From: Nostoc sp. CHAB 5834
GTDB lineage: Bacteria > Cyanobacteriota > Cyanobacteriia > Cyanobacteriales > Nostocaceae
Reading direction: 5' to 3'
Length of the DNA stretch: 46,927 nucleotides
Assembly: GCA_020829485.1 (NCBI GenBank)
Contig: JAIVFU010000055.1
Span: 1 to 46,927, forward strand
The notes beneath the pieces were generated by a model. That model did no database searches and had not been told where the DNA came from. It worked only from the letters and a program-made list of their open reading frames with translations. Positions 1 through 7,747 of the stretch are shown here, one piece after another (the first letter of the stretch is position 1; each line of letters starts with the position of its first letter). Position numbers and translations under genes: made by a program.

Positions 1-73
1 CTGGTTGGAGTCTTTCCCCAATCTTCTGGGGGTATCTGCTCTACATGATTCAGGCGCTTCTGTTCCATGCCAT

Positions 74-868
74 TTAATTTATCAGATTTTGGGGGTAGAA
101 GAGCGATCGCTCTTCTACCCCCCTGAAGACAGCTTTCAAAACATAGCTTCGGAAGTGTGAACCAAAACCCGTTTCCTTAATTTCAGCTTGTGTAGCAATC
201 GCCTGTTGGGCCAATTGCTCTAAAGATGGTAGCTGCTGATATTCTTGGTGAAGTTGCCAGATGCGTGATTGCTCATCCTGGGTAAGCAATGGCCATGCCT
301 CATCTACTTCTGATTGGGTGAGGGTCAATTCTCCCCAGTGGCAAAGTTCCCGCAGTTTCGCTACTGTCTGTACTTCCTGCTTTGTGTACTGCTCTTCTAA
401 GGTAGGGATTGGATTAATTTCGGGTTCCGTAACTGTTGATAGTTGGGAAGATGGAATTATTGCTTGTGTCTCCAGTTTGGCGGCGGCTGCTTTTTGTCTG
501 GCATGGGTATCGCGCTCTACCCATGCCGTGAAAACTTCCTCGCGGCGATCGCTCACGGGAACAGCGCGACCATCTACTAAAATTACATTCCCCTCGTCAT
601 CTTTTTGAAAGTCTGGGGCTGGAGTACCATAAATTCTGACTTGCTGATTGCGATTACCTTCTTTTCTCAGCAGAGGTAATTTGTACCCAATTAAGGCAGA
701 TAGCCGCCGACAAGCTTCTATCGGTGTTTTGATTTTCGCAAAATCTACATTTAGCACCAATTTTAAATCGTAGGAATTTTTCTTACCTTTCTGTAGCAAT
801 TCAATTGCTAGCTGATGATTATTGCTACACGATCGCTCTGACAAGTAGTACTGCTCAAAAGATGCCAA
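74..868 (-). pseudogene. 3' fragment of CyRepA1-like plasmid replication gene
   Basis: The frame has no ATG at its start; the only upstream start-like codon is TTG, and the frame begins inside the overlap with the upstream fragment. The segment around 'KTPIEACRRLSALIGYKLP' followed by a charged tail resembles, from memory, the C-terminal part of large cyanobacterial plasmid replication proteins (CyRepA1 type, primase/helicase-like). Together with the fragment at 808-1716 it looks like one gene that lost an internal stretch and shifted frame. The last codons include the 32-bp palindrome at 91-122. It is probably non-functional alone. Assignment rests on recalled family resemblance, not on a search. 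Confidence 0.5.
91..122. repeat. Perfect 32-bp palindrome centred on HIP1
   Basis: GGGGGTAGAAGAGCGA followed directly by its exact reverse complement. The centre is GCGATCGC (HIP1). It lies inside the 3' end of the replication-gene remnant. No T-run follows on either strand, so a simple terminator is unlikely. Confidence 0.9.
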
Positions 869-1716
869 ATTAGCTGCATGATTTCATCTAAAATCAACCA
901 GCACCCTTTCCAATCATCAGGGTTAAATTTAGCTTGGCTTTTTGGATGTAAGCTATCAATTACTAACCCCATTCCAAAATGTGAGCCTTGCTCAGTCTGT
1001 TTTATTTCGGTAATGAAAGGTAATCCCAGTTTTTTTACAAGCTGAGTTGCCAGTTGCACCCGATGGGTGATTACTAAGACTCTCCTCTCACCAGCGCGAA
1101 TTATTGGGTCAGTTAGCCACTGGAGTAAGTGAGTTTTCCCTGTGTTTTTTGGCGATTTAAAGCCTATTAGCTGTTTACCCAATGGAATAGCTAACTCACC
1201 CAAGTAACGCTGATTTAAGCTCAAATCTGGAGTATATGTGAGCCGTCTTAGCTGTTTGGTGTTCCACCGGTCTAAGTCTTGGGCATTGCAGTAAATAGTG
1301 TCAAATTCCTCACGACCGCAAGCAGCTATTAAATCATTTTTTTTGCTTTTTTCATGTGGTGTTTTGGAAGCCTGTAAAGCCTCTACCAGTATGGACTTGA
1401 ATAGTTCTAGCCACGAACTGGGGGCTTTATCTTTACCATATATGTATACGTAAGTAGGTTGTAATTCTTTGCATAGAATCAATACCTTAGCCATTAATAA
1501 CCCATGTGGCTTATACATTTTTACTATTTCTTGGTCATAGGGTGGCTCAATATTTTTGTATTCTTCCTCTTCTGTAAATAGCCAATACAAGCTACATCGC
1601 CAGCCAATAGTGATAAGTCTTGAAATTGCTGTGTCTACATTTTTCAGGTTGGGTTTATTGTCGTCATCATTGAAAATGAGGCAATAAAAATCATCTAAAA
1701 CGTCGATATTTTCCAT
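808..1716 (-). pseudogene. CyRepA1-like replication protein, helicase-part fragment
   Basis: This 302-residue frame starts at an ATG and has a P-loop-like stretch (SPKNTGKTHLLQWL, about residues 190-203). After it come an ITHR segment, a GLVIDSLHP segment, and a Walker-B-like WLILDEIMQ (about residues 273-281). That order matches the superfamily-2 helicase-like half of CyRepA1 plasmid replication proteins, which are normally about three times longer with an N-terminal Toprim/DUF3854 region. The frame stops shortly after Walker B, and the reading continues in another frame in the 74-868 fragment. I infer a decayed plasmid replication initiator. The N-terminal 150 residues are not recognisable to me. 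Confidence 0.55.
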
Positions 1717-1754
1717 ATAGGTAAGTTAAAAAGTGCGATCGCCTGTTTTCAAAA

Positions 1755-1997
1755 TTAGTCAAGTGGGGTTGTGGCTAGGAGCAAACCAAAATCTCTTTTG
1801 TTTAATTCATTTGTCAAATCCGATTCGCTTCGCCCGTCGTACTGCTCTATCAACTGAGCTAACTGCTCTTTGTACCCTGGAGTTTCTTCTGTCACTCCTT
1901 CTTCTCGCAGAAGAAGCTTTACAAGTACATAACGATACGCCGTTGTTCGTAGTAATTTTTTAATATGCATGATCGCACCGCTATATGTTTTACTCAT
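1755..1997 (-). CDS. Small hypothetical protein (80 aa) coupled to Uma2
   Basis: The ATG overlaps the stop of the upstream Uma2 gene by eight bases (ATGAGTAA), which suggests translational coupling. The 80-residue product is charged, with a hydrophobic/basic stretch near the start (YRYVLVKLLLREEG) and a Gln/Glu-rich helix-like middle (KEQLAQLIEQYDG). I recognise no domain. It ends about 40 bases before the replication-protein fragment. It may be a real last gene of the RHH-Uma2 operon or a gene remnant. Confidence 0.4.
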   Translation of the reverse strand: MSKTYSGAIMHIKKLLRTTAYRYVLVKLLLREEGVTEETPGYKEQLAQLIEQYDGRSESDLTNELNKRDFGLLLATTPLD

Positions 1998-2649
1998 TGT
2001 CCGCTTTTAGCCCCTGTTCAAATTCATCAACAGCCTGAATTGAATCTGAAATTGTAATGCATTGCTCTAGCAAGGAAATGTCTAATCCTGGCAGTATCTC
2101 ACTTGTTGTTATTTGCTCATACCCATAGGTATCAGGGTAAATGGTGGCAAGCTCAGTCTGGGAATTGTCCCGTAGGTGGTATAGCTTAAACTGGTTTCTC
2201 TCCCAAAACCAAACTTCTGCAACTCCTAATCTTCGGTAGATTTCCAATTTACTTATGTTGCCACTGGTGAGAACTACTTCTATAGCTAAGTCCGGTACTT
2301 TTTTCTCTTCACCTATGCAGTAACATTCGTCTGGTTCTGCACCTGCTTTTTTTGCTTTGTTTCTAAAAGTAGAACTTCCCATAGGTACAAAACGAATACG
2401 CTTGCTGTAAAAGAAACGCTCTAACAGCATCCCTAAATTCGTTTTGATTTTTTCATGCCTGATTGATGGCGACACTATTTCTAATATTCCATCTAAATAA
2501 GTTACACGGTAATGAGAGTTTTTTTCTAGTTTGACTAGTAGCGATTCATAGCTCTCCCAACTTACGCCACTGCTAATAAACCTTTCCTCTGGATCTGAGG
2601 TATGACCCAATTCTGGCTGATCAATTAGTTCTTTAAGACTGCTGACCAT
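1990..2649 (-). CDS. Uma2 family (DUF820) putative endonuclease
   Basis: The protein is 219 residues from ATG at 2649; a TTG two codons earlier is possible, but GGGGAG sits well placed for the ATG. It has the Uma2 layout: an N-terminal YESLLVKLEKNSHYRVTYLDG segment, then SPSIRHEKIK, then KVPDLAIEVVLTSG followed by KLEIYRRLGVAEVWFW. These carry the acidic and lysine positions of the PD-(D/E)XK-like nuclease fold (PDLAIEV, then a K in KLEIY). The family is greatly expanded in cyanobacteria and its cellular role is unclear. It lies downstream of a ribbon-helix-helix gene and overlaps a small ORF, so it is probably the middle gene of a three-gene operon. Confidence 0.85.
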   Translation of the reverse strand: MVSSLKELIDQPELGHTSDPEERFISSGVSWESYESLLVKLEKNSHYRVTYLDGILEIVSPSIRHEKIKTNLGMLLERFFYSKRIRFVPMGSSTFRNKAKKAGAEPDECYCIGEEKKVPDLAIEVVLTSGNISKLEIYRRLGVAEVWFWERNQFKLYHLRDNSQTELATIYPDTYGYEQITTSEILPGLDISLLEQCITISDSIQAVDEFEQGLKADNE

Positions 2650-2701
2650 TGTCAATTCTCCCCTTTATCTTTTGGCGATCGCTGCTTGGCTTGTGCTTCT
2701 G

Positions 2702-2872
2702 TCATGCTGATTTCTCCTGATGATTCTGCTGTGTATAGTCATCAATTGCTTTTTTGGTTAAGGCCAAAACTAAGCTGGGAACTGTTCTGTAATCTTTATC
2801 TGCCCAATTCTGTAAAACTTTATACTCTTCATCGGTCACACGAATTGTAATAGTCGGTTTTTTAGAAGGCAT
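2702..2872 (-). CDS. Ribbon-helix-helix (CopG/Arc-like) small regulator, 56 aa
   Basis: A 56-residue protein starting MPSKKPTITIRVTDEEY. The pattern is basic N-terminus, beta strand (TITIRV), helix (DEEYKVLQNWADKDYRT), turn and second helix (VPSLVLALTKKAIDDYT), as in CopG/Arc ribbon-helix-helix DNA-binding proteins. It lies 52 bases upstream of the Uma2 gene on the same strand, separated only by a possible 17-codon ORF. An 11-bp inverted repeat (2878-2888 and 2945-2955) covers its upstream region, so autoregulation is plausible. An antitoxin-like role for the Uma2 gene is a guess. Confidence 0.7.
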   Translation of the reverse strand: MPSKKPTITIRVTDEEYKVLQNWADKDYRTVPSLVLALTKKAIDDYTQQNHQEKSA

Positions 2873-2877
2873 AGTGT

Positions 2878-2955
2878 AGCACTTATCAGTTTTTATAGCG
2901 AGTAACTATAATTATCCTCCCTTAACACAAATACATTGAATTATTGATAAGTGCT
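2878..2955. promoter_or_regulatory. Paired inverted operator-like sites upstream of RHH gene
   Basis: AGCACTTATCA at 2878-2888 and its exact reverse complement TGATAAGTGCT at 2945-2955 bracket the short leader of the RHH gene. The proximal copy lies five bases before its ATG. The spacing and symmetry suit binding by the encoded dimeric RHH protein. A TTGACA-like box at 2973-2978 on the plus strand could serve the divergent gene at 3170. Confidence 0.45.
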
Positions 2956-3169
2956 TTACTCACTTTTATTTGTTGACAGGTGCAACACTTGTAATTTAAC
3001 ATAACACCATAAGCAATCGATCAGCAACAAGCCACTAATTAGCGTCCTACGAGTAACCCAAAGACTTACACAGTAAAGGGTTTAGCGATTAGACGTTACA
3101 TTGTGCTGCTTACTCTATCGATTGATAGCCAATTAACCATTAATTCAAATTGATTACTGTAGTCAACCC

Positions 3170-3355
3170 ATGAAACCTAGACGGAGCAAACATTCTACAG
3201 ACTTAGACTTATTCCTTGATTTCCCATCTACCAAGACATATTTAGCTGAGGTCTTGGGTGTTAGCCGTTCTACTTTGGTCACTTGGGAGAATTTAGCTTT
3301 CTGGAGAATCCCCAGTTTCAGAGATACCTACCCCAAAACCCACGAAGTCAAATAA
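3170..3355 (+). CDS. Short helix-turn-helix protein, probably truncated
   Basis: The 61-residue product contains a clear helix-turn-helix: TKTYLAEVLGVSRSTLVTWEN (about residues 21-41), then FWRIPSF. Similar HTH N-termini occur on longer cyanobacterial regulators, so this may be a truncated copy. It is divergent from the RHH gene at 2702-2872. The stop is followed six bases later by the 28-nt repeat that also follows the next gene. Target and role are unknown. Confidence 0.45.
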   Translation: MKPRRSKHSTDLDLFLDFPSTKTYLAEVLGVSRSTLVTWENLAFWRIPSFRDTYPKTHEVK

Positions 3356-3360
3356 ATCAA

Positions 3361-3388
3361 ATTATGTTCTCGAAAAGCAATCGCGAAC
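3361..3388 (+). repeat. 28-nt hairpin repeat, copy 1
   Basis: ATTATGTTCTCG, eight variable bases, then TCGCGAAC. GTTCTCG can pair with CGCGAAC with one mismatch, giving a small hairpin. It starts six bases after the stop of the HTH gene. The second copy at 3836-3863 matches at about 23 of 28 positions. Confidence 0.7.
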
Positions 3389-3443
3389 TTAGTTTGGGCT
3401 TTTCCTCTCGTTTTGGGAGCGTTCATACCCTCGCTTGCTGATA

Positions 3444-3824
3444 ATGTCCACGAAAGAAGATGATCTGATTTCCAGAGCCGAACTATTGCAACAAGCCATT
3501 GCAACCTTGCAATTAATGATTCAACAGATTAAGGTCGGTGGCGAAATAGCACCACCTGGTTGTTGCGTTTCGCGCTACCAAGCACGGGGAAAACAAGAAG
3601 TTTATTGGTATTATAAGTTACATGCAAATCACCCAATTTTTCCCACAACTCAACCAGACAAATTGAGTAAATACAAGCATTTAGGTAAGGCTGGAAGTCC
3701 TGCTCACATTGATGCAGTTATGCAAGTAGCTAGAAGAACCCAAATCGATTACTTGCAATCATGCATTGATTCTCTTCGACAAAACTGGGTTGAATTGTAC
3801 GATAGCCTCAAAGAGAAAAAGTAA
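3444..3824 (+). CDS. Hypothetical protein (126 aa), cassette-like
   Basis: The start is taken at ATG 3444; an in-frame TTG lies nine bases upstream. The N-terminal part is a helix (EDDLISRAELLQQAIATLQ and so on). The middle is rich in aromatic and basic residues (SRYQARGKQEVYWYYKLHANHP), with a KLSKYKHLG motif, and the C-terminal helix contains QSCIDSLRQNWVELY. I do not recognise a family. The organisation suggests a DNA- or RNA-binding accessory protein, but this is a guess. The gene is flanked on both sides by copies of the 28-nt hairpin repeat, which gives it the look of a mobile cassette. Confidence 0.5.
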   Translation: MSTKEDDLISRAELLQQAIATLQLMIQQIKVGGEIAPPGCCVSRYQARGKQEVYWYYKLHANHPIFPTTQPDKLSKYKHLGKAGSPAHIDAVMQVARRTQIDYLQSCIDSLRQNWVELYDSLKEKK

Positions 3825-3835
3825 GTCTCTGAAGG

Positions 3836-3863
3836 ATTATGTTCTCGTAATTTCATCGCGAAC
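3836..3863 (+). repeat. 28-nt hairpin repeat, copy 2
   Basis: Second copy of the element at 3361-3388, starting 11 bases after the stop of the 126-aa gene. The outer 12 and 8 bases are identical to copy 1 and the loop differs. Confidence 0.7.
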
Positions 3864-3894
3864 AAACTTTTCTTTGTTTTACTTTCCATTTTTC

Positions 3895-4025
3895 TTAACC
3901 GAGCAGTATTGCTAGCGGTCCTGCGTCAGCCCACACTATTAAACCTCGGCTGTCTAATTCTGCTAAAGAAATAGCACCGCATCAAGAACAGAATTAGGCC
4001 CATACTTGAGCAACAGTTTAATCAT
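3895..4025 (-). pseudogene. Possible ankyrin-like remnant with frameshift
   Basis: Reading from ATG at 4025 gives MIKLLLKYGPNSVLDA, like the helix of an ankyrin repeat, then an early stop. After a one-base shift the reading continues as ISLAELDSRGLIVWADAG to a stop at 3895. Two coherent pieces in different frames suggest a decayed gene. The evidence is short and weak. Confidence 0.25.
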
Positions 4026-4465
4026 AGAATGATTCCTCCATAAAGTAATTGATATCCTAGTCGTAGCCTGGTAATAAATTCGTCAGTATTACGATTGCCC
4101 TATAATAATTCGTAATTCGTAATTTGCTCTTGTTTATAAACAACTTCATATTTTTCTCGTCCCCAATCAACACAGGTAGTCCAATTGAAATCCAACTTGC
4201 TACTGTAACTTCTGTGCGAACGCACGAAAATGGGTGTATTTGTTTGAGATTATGAAGTGGATACACAAGTAAATATTATGCTTAGTCAATTACCGAATTG
4301 GGGAGCATCCACTTTTGGAATAAACACCGGGCGATTGGAAGTCTGGGGCGATCGCCTCTGGCAATGGGAATAAAGGATTTTTAGCAATGTCATCAATTTT
4401 TTTAGGCGGCGATCGCCGCTATTTTTTGTGGCTATAGTTTTGTGAATTTTCAGTAAAAATACTTC
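4026..4465. other. Intergenic, no convincing gene
   Basis: A short plus-strand frame at 4279-4374 (31 codons, ending in WGDRLWQWE) reads like the tail of a lost gene. HIP1 sites are at about 4349 and 4410. A 69-codon minus frame here has no supporting features. Confidence 0.4.
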
Positions 4466-4506
4466 TTTAGCTTTTATTTAACCTTAGTTTAATAATTGGT
4501 TAATCT
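4466..4506 (+). promoter_or_regulatory. Candidate Pho box (four 8-bp repeats, 11-bp period)
   Basis: TTTAGCTT, TTTAACCT, TTTAATAA and GTTAATCT are spaced exactly 3 bp apart at 4466, 4477, 4488 and 4499. Cyanobacterial PhoB/SphR boxes are direct repeats of roughly YTTAAYYW separated by 3 bp. TTTAACCT fits exactly and the others fit in part. The array is about 200 bp upstream of the beta-propeller gene at 4705. Confidence 0.5.
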
Positions 4507-4704
4507 AAAACTCGTAAATTTGCGGATGTACATATAATTGATAGTTCATCTAACTCAGCGTGACCTTAGTCTACTCGACACAGAAATAAGAAAAATCCAC
4601 ACAGCTAGTTACAAGTCTAGTGGAGTTATTTTCATGCGATCGATTGGCAGTAAGGAGTATCTGACTGACATCGAAAAGTTAAATATCTAAACATTCCTCA
4701 AACC

Positions 4705-6390
4705 ATGACTATCAAAAAGCTTATCGGCCTACTAACTCCATCTGCCATTTTGTTGGGAGCAATGACAACTCCAGCAGCAGCATTAACGCTCAAACCTATT
4801 GGTACTTACAGTACAGGCATCTTCAATACAGGGGGAGCAGAAATCCCCACTTATGACCCTGTAACGCAACGGCTATTTGTGGTCAATGGAGGTACTAGCA
4901 GTATTGATATCCTCAATATCACTGACCCAACTCAGCCCTCACTGTTTAAAAGCATCGATATAACATCCTATGGTGGCGGTGCTAACAGCGTCGCCTTCAA
5001 GAATGGCTTATTAGTGGCTGCGGTGCAAGGAAATGTCACCCAAGACCCAGGTAAAGCTGTATTTTTCAACGCCAACGGTGATTTCTTAAATTCTATCACT
5101 GTGGGAGCATTACCAGATATGCTCACCTTCACACCCGATGGAACTCGTGTCTTAGTGGCGAACGAAGGTGAACCCAATAGTTACAATCAGCCTGATAGCG
5201 TTGACCCAGAAGGCTCAGTCAGTATTGTTAATATTAATGATATTAATAATTTGAGTGTCATTAACGCTGGGTTCACCAAATTTAACAGCCAGATGGATCA
5301 GCTACGATCTTCGGGAGTGAGAATCTTTGGCCCTAATGCTACCGTGGCTCAAGATTTAGAACCAGAATATATCACTGTTTCCGAGGACTCTACTAAAGCT
5401 TGGGTATCGTTGCAAGAAAATAATGCGATCGCAGTCCTCGACCTACTCCAAAATCAAATTACTGACATTCTGCCTTTAGCTTTTAAGGATCATAGCCTAC
5501 CAGAAAATGGCATTGATGCTAGCGATCGCGATGATACTATCAACATTGCTAACTGGCCGGTTTTGGGGATGTACCAACCTGATGGTATAGCTTCCTATCA
5601 AGTCAACGGCAAAACCTATATTGTCACAGCTAACGAAGGTGATGCTCGTGACTACGATGGTTTTGCAGAAGAAGTAAGGGTGGGTAATTCTGCTTATGAA
5701 CTCGACACCACAGTTTTTCCTAATGCTAGTGCTTTAAAAGAAAATAGCAACCTGGGTCGTTTAACAGTCACCAACACTCTTGGCGATAAAGATGGTGATG
5801 GTTTGTTTGAAAAGATTTACGCTTTTGGTGGTCGTTCTTTCTCAGTTTTGGAGTGGGATGAAGCCACAGGCACACTCAAGCAAGTTTACGACAGTGGCGA
5901 CGACTTTGAGCAAATTACTGCCCAACTGCTACCCGACTTTTTTAACTCTAATCATGAAGAGAGCAACTTTGATGACCGTAGTGACAACAAAGGCCCAGAA
6001 CCAGAAGATGTCGAAATTGCTGAAATTAACGGTCGCTTTTACGCTTTCGTTGGGTTAGAGCGCATTGGTGGTGTAATGGCTTATGATATCACCGATCCAC
6101 TCAATCCTACTTTTGTTAACTACGTTAACAATCGTGATTTCACAGTTAGTCCAACTATAAACGATCAAACTAATCCAGCAGTGGGAGACTTAGGTCTAGA
6201 AGGACTATTATTTATCTCAGCCGCCAATAGTCCCAATGGTAAATCTTTGCTGGTGACAGCAAATGAAGTTAGTGGAACTACAACAATTTTCTCAATTGAT
6301 GATGCAAAATCTGTACCTGAGCCTGCAACTATCTTTGGCTTTTTGGCAACTGCCATAATGGGCATTTTGAAATTTAGGCACAAGAGTTAG
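4705..6390 (+). CDS. Secreted choice-of-anchor I beta-propeller protein, PEP-CTERM
   Basis: A 561-residue protein. Residues 1-26 form a signal peptide (basic MTIKK, hydrophobic GLLTPSAILLGAM, AAA cleavage region). The body is a YVTN-like propeller with repeated segments such as TFTPDGTRVLVANEGEPN, GIASYQVNGKTYIVTANEGDARD and EDVEIAEINGRFYAFVGLERIGG, the pattern of choice-of-anchor I proteins, which are related to atypical alkaline phosphatases. The C-terminus is VPEPATIFGF, a hydrophobic helix and a basic FRHKS end. That is a classic PEP-CTERM sorting signal for an exosortase, so the protein is probably exported to the envelope. The acidic NEGD/DGDG segments suggest calcium binding. The Pho-box-like array upstream suggests induction by phosphate starvation; phosphatase activity is an inference. 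Confidence 0.85.
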   Translation: MTIKKLIGLLTPSAILLGAMTTPAAALTLKPIGTYSTGIFNTGGAEIPTYDPVTQRLFVVNGGTSSIDILNITDPTQPSLFKSIDITSYGGGANSVAFKNGLLVAAVQGNVTQDPGKAVFFNANGDFLNSITVGALPDMLTFTPDGTRVLVANEGEPNSYNQPDSVDPEGSVSIVNINDINNLSVINAGFTKFNSQMDQLRSSGVRIFGPNATVAQDLEPEYITVSEDSTKAWVSLQENNAIAVLDLLQNQITDILPLAFKDHSLPENGIDASDRDDTINIANWPVLGMYQPDGIASYQVNGKTYIVTANEGDARDYDGFAEEVRVGNSAYELDTTVFPNASALKENSNLGRLTVTNTLGDKDGDGLFEKIYAFGGRSFSVLEWDEATGTLKQVYDSGDDFEQITAQLLPDFFNSNHEESNFDDRSDNKGPEPEDVEIAEINGRFYAFVGLERIGGVMAYDITDPLNPTFVNYVNNRDFTVSPTINDQTNPAVGDLGLEGLLFISAANSPNGKSLLVTANEVSGTTTIFSIDDAKSVPEPATIFGFLATAIMGILKFRHKS

Positions 6391-6551
6391 ATTACTTGAC
6401 AAATAAGTATAGAGAGTTGAAAGGGAAAAGAACTTAGTGGTGCAGAAAAGTCCTGAAGAGTTGATATATGGGGAATGTCACAGTGAGACAAGAGTGACAG
6501 AGTGGGGGACGACATGGGATGCTCAAGTTTCCACACAAAAAGTCATCCGAT

Positions 6552-6697
6552 ATGTCAATCCCCCAACTTTATCGTCAACTGCTTGTCTCTTCTAAGTCAA
6601 TGGATTTGTCCGCAAGACCAACGACATCTGCAAGTATTTTGTGAAAATATTGCCGCCATTTTACAAGCTCAAAGCGCCTGTCTGAGCCATTGGCTAC
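6552..6697 (+). pseudogene. Transposase N-terminal remnant (IS4-like)
   Basis: MSIPQLYRQLL starts in one frame. The reading then continues in another as LSQWICPQDQRHLQVFCENIAAILQ and ACLSHWL. This matches, from memory, the N-terminal region of IS4-superfamily transposases common in cyanobacteria. The remnant is frameshifted and stops abruptly where homology to the devB-like gene begins on the other strand. Confidence 0.55.
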
Positions 6698-7135
6698 AAT
6701 TTCAGCTTTCTGTGCTGCAATCTTTCCCGATGTTGCACCAGCTTTTACTTTTGCTAGCTTTGCCTGAGCCACCTTGATCTCGGCTTGTGCTTCCAACAAG
6801 GCAGTTTGCAGGCGATCGCGCGAACTCATAATTGCAACTATCTGGCCTGCTTTAACACCATCGCCTCGTTTTACAAGCAATTCAGCTACCCGATCATTGT
6901 TCAGCGCAGATGGTACAGACACTTGAATAACTTCTGTTGTCGGTTCTAGTCGTCCTAACGCGGTAACTTGTTGAACAGGAGGAGTGGACGTTTTCGCCAG
7001 TGTAACTGGTGTTGCTTCAGGCTGTTTTACTTGAGAAATTCCATAGAACAGAATAATACCTGATATAAAAGTACCAGCGACAATTAGACTTAGCGTCAGT
7101 TGATTGCCAGGTTTTGATAACGATTGGAAGTTCAT
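6575..7135 (-). pseudogene. devB-like: Truncated DevB-like membrane fusion protein
   Basis: The start is taken at ATG 7135 rather than the upstream TTG at 7162. The N-terminus has one membrane anchor (LTLSLIVAGTFISGIILFYG), then VTALGRLEPTTEVIQVS and a biotinyl-lipoyl-like segment (LLVKRGDGVKAGQIVAIM), then the start of the coiled-coil hairpin (ALLEAQAEIKVAQAKLAKVKAG). This is the order in HlyD/DevB adaptor proteins of DevBCA exporters, usually about 450-480 residues. Homology ends at AQKAEIVA. The remaining codons read antisense through the transposase remnant at 6552-6697. No devC or devA follows, so this is a disrupted gene. Confidence 0.75.
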
Positions 7136-7162
7136 GGTGGTTTTTTGCTGTTGGCTAGTCAA

Positions 7163-7636
7163 AAATTCAATAGACTGAACGCAAGCATTTGAATTGACAG
7201 ACTCATATTAAAGGAGGGGAAAATTTAATTTAAAGGATAATATTACTGCTGTGAAAGCATAGGATGGTCACTAAAGTGTTCATTAGTTTGTAAGTGCGAT
7301 CGCAGAGATAATTGATTAAAATAGTAATATTTTAAAATTGCTAATGAAGGTTAATGAAAATTTTTTATAATTTTAATAGAATTAACATAACTTTCAAGTT
7401 AACTATAAAACTAGTGGCTAAATTTAAACAACATTTCAGATAAAATGGGCTTTTCAATATTAGTATATTTCCAAAAAAAATCAGAATTATATATAACCTG
7501 ATATGCTTGGTTTAAGGCTAAAAACTAAAAATTAAGTAGGTTGTTTTGAGGAAGTAAACCCAATATTATCAAGACTTTATTAGGTTTGGCTGTCACTCAA
7601 AACAACCGACTATTCTTATTAAGACAAGCGTATTGA
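7163..7636. other. AT-rich intergenic DNA
   Basis: No ORF with coding features. AAAGGAGGGG (about 7209) looks like a ribosome-binding site but has no start codon at a useful distance. One HIP1-like GCGATCGC lies at about 7297. Confidence 0.4.
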
Positions 7637-7730
7637 TATACAGCGCTTCCGGCTATTATGCAATACCCCCTGTCCTATCATAGCTTTCAGCTTTGAGGAT
7701 GTACCTCATAGCCGCCGGAAGTGCTGTATA
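7637..7730. mobile_element. 94-bp MITE-like element with 17-bp terminal inverted repeats
   Basis: TATACAGCGCTTCCGGC at 7637-7653 and GCCGGAAGTGCTGTATA at 7714-7730 are inverted repeats with one mismatch. TA at both ends is compatible with the TA target duplication of IS630/Tc1 elements, and an IS630-type transposase remnant begins 17 bases downstream. It may be a MITE mobilised by that family or fused IS ends. Confidence 0.65.
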
Positions 7731-7747
7731 ACCTGCTAACTAGCTAG

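Noticed and set aside
1841..1870. tRNA-like D-arm on the minus strand (TTAGCTCAGTTGATAGAGCA)
   Set aside because: No pairing anticodon stem, T-arm or acceptor stem can be built around it, and it lies inside the 80-aa frame (AQLIEQ).
4057..4266. 69-aa minus-strand ORF
   Set aside because: No domain and low-complexity end; no ribosome-binding site or neighbour supports it.
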